A stretch of 64,000 bases of DNA. Source: Daphnia pulex (lineage: Eukaryota; Arthropoda; Branchiopoda; Diplostraca; Daphniidae). Below are positions 35,937 to 51,100 of the stretch, piece after piece. A model generated the notes under the pieces. The model was not told the DNA's origin, ran no database searches, and saw only the letters and a list, made by a program, of their open reading frames with translations. A program made the position numbers and the translations under genes. Where the stretch lies: contig NC_060018.1 of the NCBI RefSeq assembly GCF_021134715.1, positions 2,542,001 through 2,606,000 of the forward strand, read 5' to 3'. Within the stretch, counting starts at the first letter, position 1, and every line of letters starts with the position of its first letter.

Positions 35937-37367
35937 GAGCATTTGAAGTTTTTTCTGACATCATTTTGTGATTTCAAGACTTTACGGTCACACCACAGGC
36001 TTAATACTCAACAACAAAATAAAAACTAAAGCTCAAAAGATTCAAAGGACTGTCCTCTATTACCTAGGTTTCAAATATTCAAACACCAAAATAAATTTCA
36101 AAAGTTATGAGCATTTGAAGTTTTTTCTGCCATCATTTTTGTGATTTCAAGACTTTACGGTCACAACAGGCTTAATACTCAACACCAAAATAAAAACTAA
36201 GTCACAACAGATTCAGGGGACTGTCCTCTATTACCAAAGTCTGAAATATTCAAACACTAAAATAAATTTTAAAAGTTATGAGCATTTGAAGTTTTTTCTG
36301 TCATCATTTTGTGATTTCATGACTTTACGGTCACACCACAGGCCTAATACTCAACACCAAAATAAAAACTAAGTCTCAAAAGATTGAAGAGACTGTTCTC
36401 TATTACCTAGGTTTCAAATATTCAAACACCAAAACAAATTTCAAAAGTTATGAGCATTTGAAGTTTTTTCTGCCATCATTTTTGTGATTTCAAGACTTTA
36501 CGGTCACACCACAGGCTTAATACTCAACACCAAAATGAAAACTAAGTCTCAAAAGATTGAGGGGACTGTTCTCTATTACCTAGGTTTCAAATATTCAAAC
36601 ACCAAAACAAATTTCAAAAGTTATGAGCATTTGAAGTTTTTTCTGCCATCATTTTTGTGATTTCAAGACTTTACGGTCACACCACAGGCTTAATACTCAA
36701 CACCAAAATGAAAACTAAGTCTCAAAAGATTGAGCGGACTGTCTTCTATTACCTAGGTTTCAAATATTCAAACACCAAAACAAATTTCAAAAGTTATGAG
36801 CATTTGAAGTTTTTCTGCCATCATTTTTGTGATTTCAAGACTTTACGGTCACACAACAGGCTTAATACTCAACACCAAAATGAAAACTAAGTCTCAAAAG
36901 ATTGAGGGGACTGTCCTCTATTACCTAGATTTCAAATATTCAAACACCAAAACAAATTTCAAAAGTTATGAGCATTTGAAGTTTTTTCTGCCATCATTTT
37001 TGTGATTTCAAGACTTTAGGGTCACACAACAGGCTTAATACTCAACACCAAAATGAAAACTAAGTCTCAAAAGATTGAAGGGACTGTCCTCTATTACCTA
37101 GATTTCAAATATTCAAACACCAAAATAAAATTCAAAAGTTATGAGCATTTGAAGTTTTTTCTGCCATCATTTTTGTGATTTCAAGACTTTACGGTCACAC
37201 CACAGGCTTAATACTCAACACCAAAATGAAAACTAAGTCTCAAAAGATTGAGGGGACTGTCTTCTATTACCTAGGTTTCAAATATTCAAACACCAAAACA
37301 AATTTCAAAAGTTATGAGCATTTGAAGTTTTTTCTGCCATCATTTTTGTTATTTCAAGACTTTACGA
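35937..37367 (+). repeat. Satellite C, about 172-bp monomer, eight copies plus a partial
   Basis: Tandem copies starting GAGCATTTGAAGTTTTTTCT at 35937, 36109, 36280, 36452, 36625, 36798, 36970, 37143 and 37316, so spacings are 171-173 bp. The monomer includes GACTTTACGGTCACACCACA and CTCTATTACCTAGGTTTCAA. The first copies are the most diverged. The ninth copy stops after about 52 bp where inverted satellite A starts. It shares no evident sequence with satellites A or B. Confidence 0.95.
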
Positions 37368-40300
37368 CTTTTCTTCAACACCAATACAACCTGTCACATG
37401 TTCTGAGTTTTTTCTGATAATTATTGTAAAATAGAGTATTCTTTACTTATTTAACACAAAGAATACTAAAACATGTGATAGGAAAGGTCTCCACCACGAT
37501 TTTGAAATATTTCATGCTAGATTTTTGGGACGTTTTTTTGGTATTTCTTCAACACCAATGCAACCTGTCACATATAATGAATTTTCTCTTATAATTATTG
37601 TAAAACAGAGTATTATACACTGATTCAACATGAAAAATACCATTATATGTGATAGGAAAGGTCTCCAACACGATTTCGAAATATTTCAGGCTAGATGTTT
37701 GGGACGTTTTTTTTGGTATTTCTTCAACACCAATACAACCTGTCACATGTTCTGAGTTTCTTCTGATAATTATTGTAAAATAGAGTATTCTTTACTTATT
37801 TAACACAAAGAATACTAAAACATGTGATAGGAAAGGTCTCCACCACGATTTTGAAATATTTCAGGCAAGATGTTTGGGACGTTTTTTTTGGTATTTCTTC
37901 AACACCAATGCAACCTGTCACATATAATGAATTTTCTCTTATAATTATTGTTAAACAGAGTATTATACACTGATTCAACATGAAAAATACCATTATATGT
38001 GATAGGAAAGGTCTCCACCACGATTTCGAAATATTTCAGGCTAGATGTTTGGGACGTTTTTTTGGTATTTCTTCAACACCAATGCAACCTGTCACATATA
38101 ATGAATTTTCTCTTATAATTATTGTAAAACAGAGTATTATACACTGATTAAACATGAAAAATACCATTATATGTGATAGGAAAGATCTCCAACAAGATTT
38201 TAAAATATTTCATGCTAGATGTTTGGGACGTTTTTTTGGTATTTCTTCAACACCAATGCAACCTGTCACATATAATGAATTTTCTCTTATAATTATTGTA
38301 AAATAGAGTATTATACACTGATTCAACATGAAAAATACCATTATATGTGATAGGAAAGGTCTCCAACAAGATTTTGAAATATTTCATGCTAGATGTTTGG
38401 GACGTTTTTTTGGTATTTCTTCAACACCAATGCAACCTGTCACATATAATGAATTTTCTCTTATAATTATTGTAAAACAGAGTATTATACACTGATTCAA
38501 CATGAAAAATACCATTATATGTGAAAGGAAAGGTCTCCACCATGATTTCGAAATATATTATGCTAGATGTTTGGGACGTTTTTTTGGTATTTCTTCAACA
38601 CCAATGCAACCTGTCACATATAATGAATTTTCTCTTATAATTATTGTAAAACAGAGTATTATACACTGATTCAACATGAAAAATACCATTATATGTGAAA
38701 GGAAAGGTCTTCACCACGATTTCGAAATATTTCAGGCTAGATGTTTGGGACGTTTTTTTTGGTATTTCTTAAACACCAATACAACCTGTCACATGTTCTG
38801 AGTTTCTTCTGATAATTATTGTAAAATAGAGTATTCTTTACTTATTTAACACAAACAATACTAAAACATGTGATAGGAAAGGTCTCCACCACGATTTTGA
38901 AATATTTCATGCTAGATGTTTGGGACGTTTTTTTGGTATTTCTTCAACACCAATGCAACCTGTCACATATAATGAATTTTCTCTTATAATTATTGTAAAA
39001 CATAGTATTATACACTGATTCAACATGAAAAATACCATTATATGTGAAAGGAAAGGTATCCACCACGATTTCGAAATATTTCAGGCTAGATGTTTGGGAC
39101 GTCTTTTTTGGTATTTCTTCAACACCAATACAACCTGTCACATGTTCTGAGTTTCTTCTGATAATTATTGTAAAATAGAGTATTCTTTACTTATTTAACA
39201 CAAAGAATACTAAAACATGTGATAGGAAAGGTCTCCACCACGATTTTGAAATATTTCAGGCTAGATGTTTGGGACGGTTTTTTGGTATTTCTTCAACACC
39301 AATGCAACCTGTCACATATAATGAATTTTCTCTTATAATTATTGTAAAACAGAGTATTATTCACTGATTCAACATGAAAAATACCATTATATGTGAAAGG
39401 AAAGGTCTCCACCACGATTTCGAAATATTTCAGGCTAGATGTTTGGGACGTTTTTTTTGGTATTTCTTCAACACCAATACAACCTGTCACATGTTCTGAG
39501 TTTCTTCTGATAATTATTGTAAAATAGAGTATTCTTTACTTATTTAACACAAAGAATACTAAAACATGTGATAGGAAAGGTCTCCACCACGATTTTGAAA
39601 AATTTCAGGCTAGATGTTTGGGACGTTTTTTTGGTATTTCTTCAACACCAATGCAACCTGTCACATATAATGAATTTTCTCTTATAATTATTGTAAAACA
39701 GAGTATTCTACACTGATTCAACATGAAAAATACCATTATATGTGAAAGGAAAGGTCTCCACCACGATTTCGAAATATTTCAGGCTAGATGTTTGGGACGT
39801 TTTTTTTGGTATTTCTTCAACACCAATACAACCTGTCACATGTTCTGAGTTTCTTCTGATAATTATTGTAAAAAAGAGTATTCTTTACTTATTTAACACA
39901 AAGAATACTAAAACATGTGATAGGAAAGGTCTCCACCACGATTTTGAAATATTTCAGGCTAGATGTTTGGGACGTTTTTTTTTGTATTTCTTCAACACCA
40001 ATACAACCTGTCACATGTTCTGAGTTTCTTCTGATAATTATTGTAAAATAGAGTATTCTTTACTTATTTAACACAAAGAATACTAAAACATGTGATAGGA
40101 AAGGTCTCCACCACGATTTTGAAATATTTCAGGCTAGATGTTTGGGACGTTTTTTTGGTATTTCTTCAACACCAATGCAACCTGTCACATATAATGAATT
40201 TTCTCTTATAATTATAGTAAAACAGAGTATTATACACTGATTCAACATGAAAAATACCATTATATGTGATAGGAAAGGTCTCCAACAAGATTTTGAAATA

Positions 40301-43300
40301 TTTCATGCTAGATGTTTGCGACGTTTTTTTTTGTATTTCTTCAACACCAATACAACCTGTCACATGTTCTGAGTTTCTTCTGATAATTATTGTAAAATAG
40401 AGTATTCTTTACTTATTTAACACAAAGAATACTAAAACATGTGATAGGAAAGGTCTCCACCACGATTTTGAAATATTTCAGGCTAGAAGTTTGGGACGTT
40501 TTTTTGGTATTTCTTCAACACCAATGCAACCTGTCACATATAATGAATTTTCTCTTATAATTATTGTAAAACAGAGTATTATACACTGATTAAACATGAA
40601 AAATTCCATTATATGTAATAGGAAAGGTCTCCAACAAGATTTTGAAATATTTTATGCTTGATGTTTGGGACGTTTTTTTGGTATTTCTTCAACACCAATG
40701 CAACCTGTCACATATAATGAATTTTCTCTTATAATTATTGTAAAACAGAGTATTATACACTGATTTAACATGAAAAATACCATTATATAAGAAAGGAAAG
40801 GTCTCCACCACGATTTCGAAATATTTCAGGCTAGATGTTTGGGACGTTTTTTTTGGTATTTCTTCAACACCAATACAACCTGTCACATGTTCTGAGTTTC
40901 TTCTGATAATTATTGTAAAATAGAGTATTCTTTACTTATTTAACACAAAGAATACTAACACATGTGATAGGAAAGGTCTCCACCACGATTTTGAAATATT
41001 TCAGGCTAGAAGTTTGGGACGTTTTTTTGGTATTTCTTCAACACCAATGCAACCTGTCACATATAATGAATTTTCTCTTATAATTATTGTAAAACAGAGT
41101 ATTATACACTGATTCAACATGAAAAATACCATTATATGTGAAAGGAAAGGTCTCCACCACGATTTCGAAATATTTCAGGCTAGATGTTTGGGACGTTTTT
41201 TTTGGTATTTCTTCAACACCAATACAACCTGTCACATGTTCTGAGTTTCTTCTGATAATTATTGTAAAATAGAGTATTCTTTACTTATTTAACACAAAGA
41301 ATACTAAAACATGTGATAGAAAAGGTCTCCACCACGATTTTGAAATATTTCAGGCTAGATGTTTGGGACGTTTTTTTTTGTATTTCTTCAACACCAATAC
41401 AACCTGTCACATGTTCTGAGTTTCTTCTGATAATTATTGTAAAATAGAGTATTCTTTACTTATTTAACACAAAGAATACTAAAACATGTGATAGGAAAGG
41501 TCTCCACCACGATTTTGAAATATTTCAGGCTAGATGTTTGGGACGGTTTTTTGGTATTTCTTCAACACCAATGCAACCTGTCACATATAATGAATTTTCT
41601 CTTATAATTATTGTAAAACAGAGTATTATACACTGATTCAACATGAAAAATACCATTATATGTGATAGGAAAGGTCTCCAACAAGATTTTGAAATATTTC
41701 TTGCTAGATGTTTGGGACGTTTTTTTTTGTATTTCTTCAACACCAATACAACCTGTCACATGTTCTGAGTTTCTTCTGATAATTATTGTAAAATAGAGTA
41801 TTCTTTACTTATTTAACACAAAGAATACTAAAACATGTGATAGGAAAGGTCTCCACCACGATTTTGAAATATTTCAGGCTAGATGTTTGGGACGGTTTTT
41901 TGGTATTTCTTCAACACCAATGCAACCTGTCACATATAAATGAATTTTCTCTTATAATTATTGTATAACAGAGTATTATTCACTGATTCAACATGAAAAA
42001 TACCATTATATGTGAAAGGAAAGGTCTCCACCACGATTTCGAAATATTTCAGGCTAGATGTTTGGGACGTTTTTTTTGGTATTTCTTCAACACCAATACA
42101 ACCTGTCACATGTTCTGAGTTTCTTCTGATAATTATTGTAAAATAGAGTATTCTTTACTTATTTAACACAAAGAATACTAAAACATGTGATAGGAAAGGT
42201 CTCCACCACGATTTTGAAAAATTTCAGGCTAGATGTTTGGGACGTTTTTTGGTATTTCTTCAACACCAATGCAACCTGTCACATATAATGAATTTTCTCT
42301 TATAATTATTGTAAAACAGAGTATTCTACACTGATTCAACATGAAAAATACCATTATATGTGAAAGGAAAGGTCTCCACCACGATTTCGAAATATTTCAG
42401 GCTAGATGTTTGGGACGTTTTTTTTGGTATTTCTTCAACACCAATACAACCTGTCACATGTTCTGAGTTTCTTCTGATAATTATTGTAAAATAGAGTATT
42501 CTTTACTTATTTAACACAAAGAATACTAAAACATGTGATAGGAAAGGTCTCCACCACGATTTTGAAATATTTCAGGCTAGATGTTTGGGACGGTTTTTTG
42601 GTATTTCTTCAACACCAATGCAACCTGTCACATATAATGAATTTTCTCTTATAATTATTGTAAAACAGAGTATTATACACTGATTCAACATGAAAAATAC
42701 CATTATATGTGATAGGAAAGGTCTCCAACAAGATTTTGAAATATTTCTTGCTAGATGTTTGGGACGTTTTTTTTGGTATTTCTTCAACACCAATACAACC
42801 TGTCACATGTGCTGAGTTTCTTCTGATAATTATTGTAAAATAGAGTATTCTTTACTTATTTAACACAAAGAATACTAAAACATGTGATAGGAAAGGTCTC
42901 CACCACGATTTTGAAATATTTCAGGCTAGATGTTTGGGACGTTTTTTTTGTATTTCTTCAACACCAATACAACCTGTCACATGTTCTGAGTTTCTTCTGA
43001 TAATTATTGTAAAATAGAGTATTCTTTACTTATTTAACACAAAGAATACTAAAACATGTGATAGGAAAGGTCTCCACCACGATTTTGAAATATTTCAGGC
43101 TAGATGTTTGGGACGGTTTTTTGGTATTTCTTCAACACCAATACAACCTGTCACATGTTCTGAGTTTCTTCTGATAATTATTGTAAAATAGAGTATTCTT
43201 TACTTATTTAACACAAAGAATACTAAAACATGTGATAGGAAAGGTCTCCACCACGATTTTGAAATATTTCAGGCTAGATGTTTGGGACGTTTTTTTTTGG

Positions 43301-45191
43301 TATTTCTTCAACACCAATACAACCTGTCACATGTTCTGAGTTTCTTCTGATAATTATTGTAAAATAGAGTATTCTTTACTTATTTAACACAAAGAATACT
43401 AAAACATGTGATAGGAAAGGTCTCCACCACGATTTTGAAAAATTTCAGGCTAGATGTTTGGGACGTTTTTTTGGTATTTCTTCAACACCAATGCAACCTG
43501 TCACATATAATGAATTTTCTCTTATAATTATTGTAAAACAGAGTATTATACACTGATTCAACATGAAAAATACCATTATATGTGAAAGGAAAGGTCTCCA
43601 CCACGATTTCGAAATATTTCAGGCTAGATGTTTGGGACGTTTTTTTTTGTATTTCTTCAACACCAATACAACCTGTCACATGTTCTGAGTTTCTTCTGAT
43701 AATTATTGTAAAATAGAGTATTCTTTACTTATTTAACACAAAGAATACTAAAACATGTGATAGGAAAGGTCTCCACCACGATTTTGAAATATTTCAGGCT
43801 AGATGTTTGGGACGGTTTTTTGGTATTTCTTCAACACCAATGCAACCTGTCACATATAAATGAATTTTCTCTTATAATTATTGTATAACAGAGTATTATT
43901 CACTGATTCAACATGAAAAATACCATTATATGTGAAAGGAAAGGTCTCCACCACGATTTCGAAATATTTCAGGCTAGATGTTTGGGACGTTTTTTTTGGT
44001 ATTTCTTCAACACCAATACAACCTGTCACATGTTCTGAGTTTCTTCTGATAATTATTGTAAAATAGAGTATTCTTTACTTATTTAACACAAAGAATACTA
44101 AAACATGTGATAGGAAAGGTCTCCACCACGATTTTGAAAAATTTCAGGCTAGATGTTTGGGACGTTTTTTTGGTATTTCTTCAACACCAATGCAACCTGT
44201 CACATATAATGAATTTTCTCTTATAATTATTGTAAAACAGAGTATTATACACTGATTCAACATGAAAAATACCATTATATGTGAAAGGAAAGGTCTCCAC
44301 CACGATTTCGAAATATTTCAGGCTAGATGTTTGGGACGTTTTTTTTGGTATTTCTTCAACACCAATACAACCTGTCACATGTTCTGAGTTTCTTCTGATA
44401 ATTATTGTAAAATAGAGTATTCTTTACTTATTTAACACAAAGAATACTAAAACATGTGATAGGAAAGGTCTCCACCACGATTTTGAAATATTTCAGGCTA
44501 GATGTTTGGGACGGTTTTTTGGTATTTCTTCAACACCAATGCAACCTGTCACATATAATGAATTTTCTCTTATAATTATTGTAAAACAGAGTATTATACA
44601 CTGATTCAACATGAAAAATTCTATTATATGTAATAGGAAAGGTCTCCAACAAGATTTTGAAATATTTTATGCTAGATGTTTGGGACGTTTTTTTGGTATT
44701 TCTTCAACACCAATGCAACCTGTCACATATAATGAATTTTCTCTTATAATTATTGTAAAACAGAGTATTATACACTGATTTAACATGAAAAATACCATTA
44801 TATAAGAAAGGAAAGGTCTCCACCACGATTTCGAAATATTTCAGGCTAGATGTTTGGGACGTTTTTTTTTGGTATTTCTTCAACACCAATACAACCTGTC
44901 ACATGTTCTGAGTTTCTTCTGATAATTATTGTAAAATAGAGTATTCTTTACTTATTTAACACAAAGAATACTAAAACATGTGATAGGAAAGGTCTCCACC
45001 ACGATTTTGAAATATTTCAGGCTAGAAGTTTGGGACGTTTTTTTGGTATTTCTTCAACACCAATGCAACCTGTCACATATAATGAATTTTCTCTTATAAT
45101 TATTGTAAAACAGAGTATTATACACTGATTCAACATGAAAAATACCATTATATGTGATAGGAAAGGTCTCCAACAAGATTTTGAAATATTT
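37368..45191 (-). repeat. Satellite A, inverted block with two-monomer higher-order units
   Basis: About 45 copies of the satellite A monomer in the opposite orientation to 35052-35936. Two subtypes can be told apart: one with ATATAATGAATTTTCTCTTA and GAAAAATACCATTATATGTG, the other with GTTCTGAGTTTCTTCTGATA and TTTACTTATTTAACACAAAG. They often alternate, giving a 349-bp dimer. Longer duplications are also visible: 41,881 onward equals 43,801 onward (1,920 bp, 11 monomers), 41,525 matches 42,572 (1,047 bp, 6 monomers), and a private variant near 40,781 recurs at 44,796 (4,015 bp, 23 monomers). The last copy is cut at 45191 by satellite B. Confidence 0.95.
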
Positions 45192-48100
45192 GGATGTCTT
45201 AATAGATTCATTGATTTTAAAGACTTTAAATAGTGTATTGGACATCGAATTAACATATCATCTAACAAGAAATTTGTTTAAACTTGTAAAACAATTTATA
45301 TCGTCATTTCAAATTCATTGAAGTTGTGTTTTCAGTTCCTGGAAGATTTTCTATCAACTCTTATTTCTATTTCTTTTCCATCATGGATGTCTTAATAGAT
45401 TCATTGATTTTAAAGACTTTAAATAGTGTATTGGACATCGAATTAACATATCATCTAACAAGAAATTTGTTTAAACTTGTAAAACAATTTATATCGTCAT
45501 TTCAAATTCATTGAAGTTGTGTTTTCAGTTCCTGGAAGATTTTCTATCAAATCTTATTTCTATTTCTTTTCCATCATGGATGTCTTAATAGATTCATTGA
45601 TTTTAAAGACTTGAAATAGTGTATTGGACATCGAATTAACATATCATCTAACAAGAAATTTGTTTAAACTTGTAAAACAATTTATATCGTCATTTCAAAT
45701 TCATTGAAGTTGTGTTTTCAGTTCCTGGAAGATTTTCTATCAACTCTTATTTCTATTTCTTTTCCATCATGGATGTCTTAATAGATTCATTGATTTTAAA
45801 GACTTTTAATAGTGTATTGGACATCGATTAACATATCCTGTAACAGGGAAACCCTTGAAATTTGTAAAACAATCAGAATCGTCATTTCAAATTCATTGAA
45901 GTTGTGTTTTCAGTTCCTGGAAGATTTTCTATCAACTCTTATTTCTATTTCTTTTCCATCATGGATGTCTTAATAGATTCATTGATTTTAAAGACTTTAA
46001 ATAGTGTATTGGACATCGAATTAACATATCATCTAACAAGAAATTTGTTTAAACTTGTAAAACAATTTATATCGTCATTTCAAATTCATTGAAGTTGTGT
46101 TTTCAGTTCCTGGAAGATTTTCTATCAACTCTTATTTCTATTTCTTTTCCATCATGGATGTCTTAATAGATTCATTGATTTTAAAGACTTGAAATAGTGT
46201 ATTGGACATCGAATTAACATATCATCTAACAAGAAATTTGTTTAAACTTGTAAAACAATTTATATCGTCATTTCAAATTCATTGAAGTTGTGTTTTCAGT
46301 TCCTGGAAGATTTTCTATCAACTCTTATTTCTATTTCTTTTCCATCATGGATGTCTTAATAGATTCATTGATTTTAAAGACTTTTAATAGTGTATTGGAC
46401 ATCGATTAACATATCCTGTAACAGGGAAACCCTTGAAATTTGTAAAACAATCAGAATCGTCATTTCAAATTCATTGAAGTTGTGTTTTCAGTTCCTGGAA
46501 GATTTTCTATCAACTCTTATTTCTATTTCTTTTCCATCATGGATGTCTTAATAGATTCATTGATTTTAAAGACTTTAAATAGTGTATTGGACATCGAATT
46601 AACATATCATCTAACAAGAAATTTGTTTAAACTTGTAAAACAATTTATATCGTCATTTCAAATTCATTGAAGTTGTGTTTTCAGTTCCTGGAAGATTTTC
46701 TATCAACTCTTATTTCTATTTCTTTTCCATCATGGATGTCTTAATAGATTCATTGATTTTAAAGACTTGAAATAGTGTATTGGACATCGAATTAACATAT
46801 CATCTAACAAGAAATTTGTTTAAACTTGTAAAACAATTTATATCGTCATTTCAAATTCATTGAAGTTGTGTTTTCAGTTCCTGGAAGATTTTCTATCAAC
46901 TCTTATTTCTATTTCTTTTCCATCATGGATGTCTTAATAGATTCATTGATTTTAAAGACTTTTAATAGTGTATTGGACATCGATTAACATATCCTGTAAC
47001 AGGGAAACCCTTGAAATTTGTAAAACAATCAGAATCGTCATTTCAAATTCATTGAAGTTGTGTTTTCAGTTCCTGGAAGATTTTCTATCAACTCTTATTT
47101 CTATTTCTTTTCCATCATGGATGTCTTAATAGATTCATTTATTTTAAAGACTTTAAATAGTGTATTGGACATCGAATTAACATATCATCTAACAAGAAAT
47201 TTGTTTAAACTTGTAAAACTATTTATATCGTCATTTCAAATTCATTGAAGTTGTGTTTTCAGTTCCTGGAAGATTTTCTATCAACTCTTATTTCTATTTC
47301 TTTTCCATCATGGATGTCTTAATAGATTCATTGATTTTAAAGACTTTAAATAGTGTATTGGACATCGATTAACATATCCTGTAACAGGGAAACCCTTGAA
47401 ATTTGTAAAACAATCAGAATCGTCATTTTAAATTCATTGAAGTTGTGATTTTCAGTTCCTGGAAGATTTTCTATCAAATCTTATTTCTATTTCTTTTCCA
47501 TCATGGATGTCTTAATAGATTCATTGATTTAAAAGACTTTTAATAGTGTATTGGACATCGATTAACATATCCTGTAACAGGGAAACCCTTGAAATTTGTA
47601 AAACAATCAGAATCGTCATTTCAAATTCATTGAAGTTGTGTTTTCAGTTCCTGGAAGATTTTCTATCAACTCTTATTTCTATTTCTTTTCCATCATGGAT
47701 GTCTTAATAGATTCATTGATTTTAAAGACTTTAAATAGTGTATTGGACATCGAATTAACATATGATCTAACAAGAAATTTGTTTAAACTTGTAAAACTAT
47801 TTATATCGCCATTTCAAATTCATTGAAGTTGTGTTTTCAGTTCCTGGAAGATTTTCTATCAACTCTTATTTCTATTTCTTTTCCATCATGGATGTCTTAA
47901 TAGATTCATTGATTTTAAAGACTTTAAATAGTGTATTGGACATCGATTAACATATCCTGTAACAGGGAAACCCTTGAAATTTGTAAAACAATCAGAATCG
48001 TCATTTTAAATTCATTGAAGTTGTGATTTTCAGTTCCTGGAAGATTTTCTATCAACTCTTATTTCTATTTCTTTTCCATCATGGATGTCTTAATAGATTC

Positions 48101-51100
48101 ATTGATTTTAAAGACTTTAAATAGTGTATTGGACATCGAATTAACATATCATCTAACAAGAAATTTGTTTAAACTTGTAAAACTATTTATATCGTCATTT
48201 AAAATTCATTGAAGTTGTGTTTTCAGTTCCTGGAAGATTTTCTATCAACTCTTATTTCTATTTCTTTTCCATCATGGATGTCTTAATAGATTCATTGATT
48301 TTAAAGACTTTAAATAGTGTATTGGACATCGATTAACATATCCTGTAACAGGGAAACCCTTGAAATTTGTAAAACAATCAGAATCGTCATTTTAAATTCA
48401 TTGAAGTTGTGATTTTCAGTTCCTGGAAGATTTTCTATCAACTCTTATTTCTATTTCTTTTCCATCATGGATGTCTTAATAGATTCATTGATTTAAAAGA
48501 CTTTTAATAGTGTATTGGACATCGATTAACATATCCTGTAACAGGGAAACCCTTGAAATTTGTAAAACAATCAGAATCGTCATTTCAAATTCATTGAAGT
48601 TGTGTTTTCAGTTCCTGGAAGATTTTCTATCAACTCTTATTTCTATTTCTTTTCCATCATGGATGTCTTAATAGATTCATTGATTTTAAAGACTTTAAAT
48701 AGTGTATTGGACATCGAATTAACATATCATCTAACAAGAAATTTGTTTAAACTTGTAAAACAATTTATATCGTCATTTCAAATTCATTGAAGTTGTGTTT
48801 TCAGTTCCTGGAAGATTTTCTATCAACTCTTATTTCTATTTCTTTTCCATCATGGATGTCTTAATAGATTCATTGATTTTAAAGACTTGAAATAGTGTAT
48901 TGGACATCGAATTAACATATCATCTAACAAGAAATTTGTTTAAACTTGTAAAACAATTTATATCGTCATTTCAAATTCATTGAAGTTGTGTTTTCAGTTC
49001 CTGGAAGATTTTCTATCAACTCTTATTTCTATTTCTTTTCCATCATGGATGTCTTAATAGATTCATTGATTTTAAAGACTTTTAATAGTGTATTGGACAT
49101 CGATTAACATATCCTGTAACAGGGAAACCCTTGAAATTTGTAAAACAATCAGAATCGTCATTTCAAATTCATTGAAGTTGTGTTTTCAGTTCCTGGAAGA
49201 TTTTCTATCAACTCTTATTTCTATTTCTTTTCCATCATGGATGTCTTAATAGATTCATTGATTTTAAAGACTTTAAATAGTGTATTGGACATCGAATTAA
49301 CATATCATCTAACAAGAAATTTGTTTAAACTTGTAAAACAATTTATATCGTCATTTCAAATTCATTGAAGTTGTGTTTTCAGTTCCTGGAAGATTTTCTA
49401 TCAACTCTTATTTCTATTTCTTTTCCATCATGGATGTCTTAATAGATTCATTGATTTTAAAGACTTGAAATAGTGTATTGGACATCGAATTAACATATCA
49501 TCTAACAAGAAATTTGTTTAAACTTGTAAAACAATTTATATCGTCATTTCAAATTCATTGAAGTTGTGTTTTCAGTTCCTGGAAGATTTTCTATCAACTC
49601 TTATTTCTATTTCTTTTCCATCATGGATGTCTTAATAGATTCATTGATTTTAAAGACTTTTAATAGTGTATTGGACATCGATTAACATATCCTGTAACAG
49701 GGAAACCCTTGAAATTTGTAAAACAATCAGAATCGTCATTTCAAATTCATTGAAGTTGTGTTTTCAGTTCCTGGAAGATTTTCTATCAACTCTTATTTCT
49801 ATTTCTTTTCCATCATGGATGTCTTAATAGATTCATTGATTTTAAAGACTTTAAATAGTGTATTGGACATCGAATTAACATATCATCTAACAAGAAATTT
49901 GTTTAAACTTGTAAAACTATTTATATCGTCATTTCAAATTCATTGAAGTTGTGTTTTCAGTTCCTGGAAGATTTTCTATCAACTCTTATTTCTATTTCTT
50001 TTCCATCATGGATGTCTTAATAGATTCATTGATTTTAAAGACTTGAAATAGTGTATTGGACATCGAATTAACATATCATCTAACAAGAAATTTGTTTAAA
50101 CTTGTAAAACAATTTATATCGTCATTTCAAATTCATTGAAGTTGTGTTTTCAGTTCCTGGAAGATTTTCTATCAACTCTTATTTCTATTTCTTTTCCATC
50201 ATGGATGTCTTAATAGATTCATTGATTTTAAAGACTTTTAATAGTGTATTGGACATCGATTAACATATCCTGTAACAGGGAAACCCTTGAAATTTGTAAA
50301 ACAATCAGAATCGTCATTTCAAATTCATTGAAGTTGTGTTTTCAGTTCCTGGAAGATTTTCTATCAACTCTTATTTCTATTTCTTTTCCATCATGGATGT
50401 CTTAATAGATTCATTGATTTTAAAGACTTTAAATAGTGTATTGGACATCGAATTAACATATCATCTAACAAGAAATTTGTTTAAACTTGTAAAACTATTT
50501 ATATCGTCATTTCAAATTCATTGAAGTTGTGTTTTCAGTTCCTGGAAGATTTTCTATCAACTCTTATTTCTATTTCTTTTCCATCATGGATGTCTTAATA
50601 GATTCATTGATTTTAAAGACTTTAAATAGTGTATTGGACATCGATTAACATATCCTGTAACAGGGAAACCCTTGAAATTTGTAAAACAATCAGAATCGTC
50701 ATTTTAAATTCATTGAAGTTGTGATTTTCAGTTCCTGGAAGATTTTCTATCAACTCTTATTTCTATTTCTTTTCCATCATGGATGTCTTAATAGATTCAT
50801 TGATTTAAAAGACTTTTAATAGTGTATTGGACATCGATTAACATATCCTGTAACAGGGAAACCCTTGAAATTTGTAAAACAATCAGAATCGTCATTTCAA
50901 ATTCATTGAAGTTGTGTTTTCAGTTCCTGGAAGATTTTCTATCAACTCTTATTTCTATTTCTTTTCCATCATGGATGTCTTAATAGATTCATTGATTTTA
51001 AAGACTTTAAATAGTGTATTGGACATCGAATTAACATATGATCTAACAAGAAATTTGTTTAAACTTGTAAAACTATTTATATCGCCATTTCAAATTCATT

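Noticed and set aside
36657..37417. Open frames of 77-80 codons in satellite C
   Set aside because: They span monomer joins, start at GTG, and occur only where single-base changes remove stops; no protein family is resembled.
37549..45245. Repeated 65-codon minus-strand frames starting MTGCIGVEEI in satellite A
   Set aside because: They recur with the satellite period, overlap dimer units and are broken by ordinary variant positions; they are a by-product of the tandem repeat.
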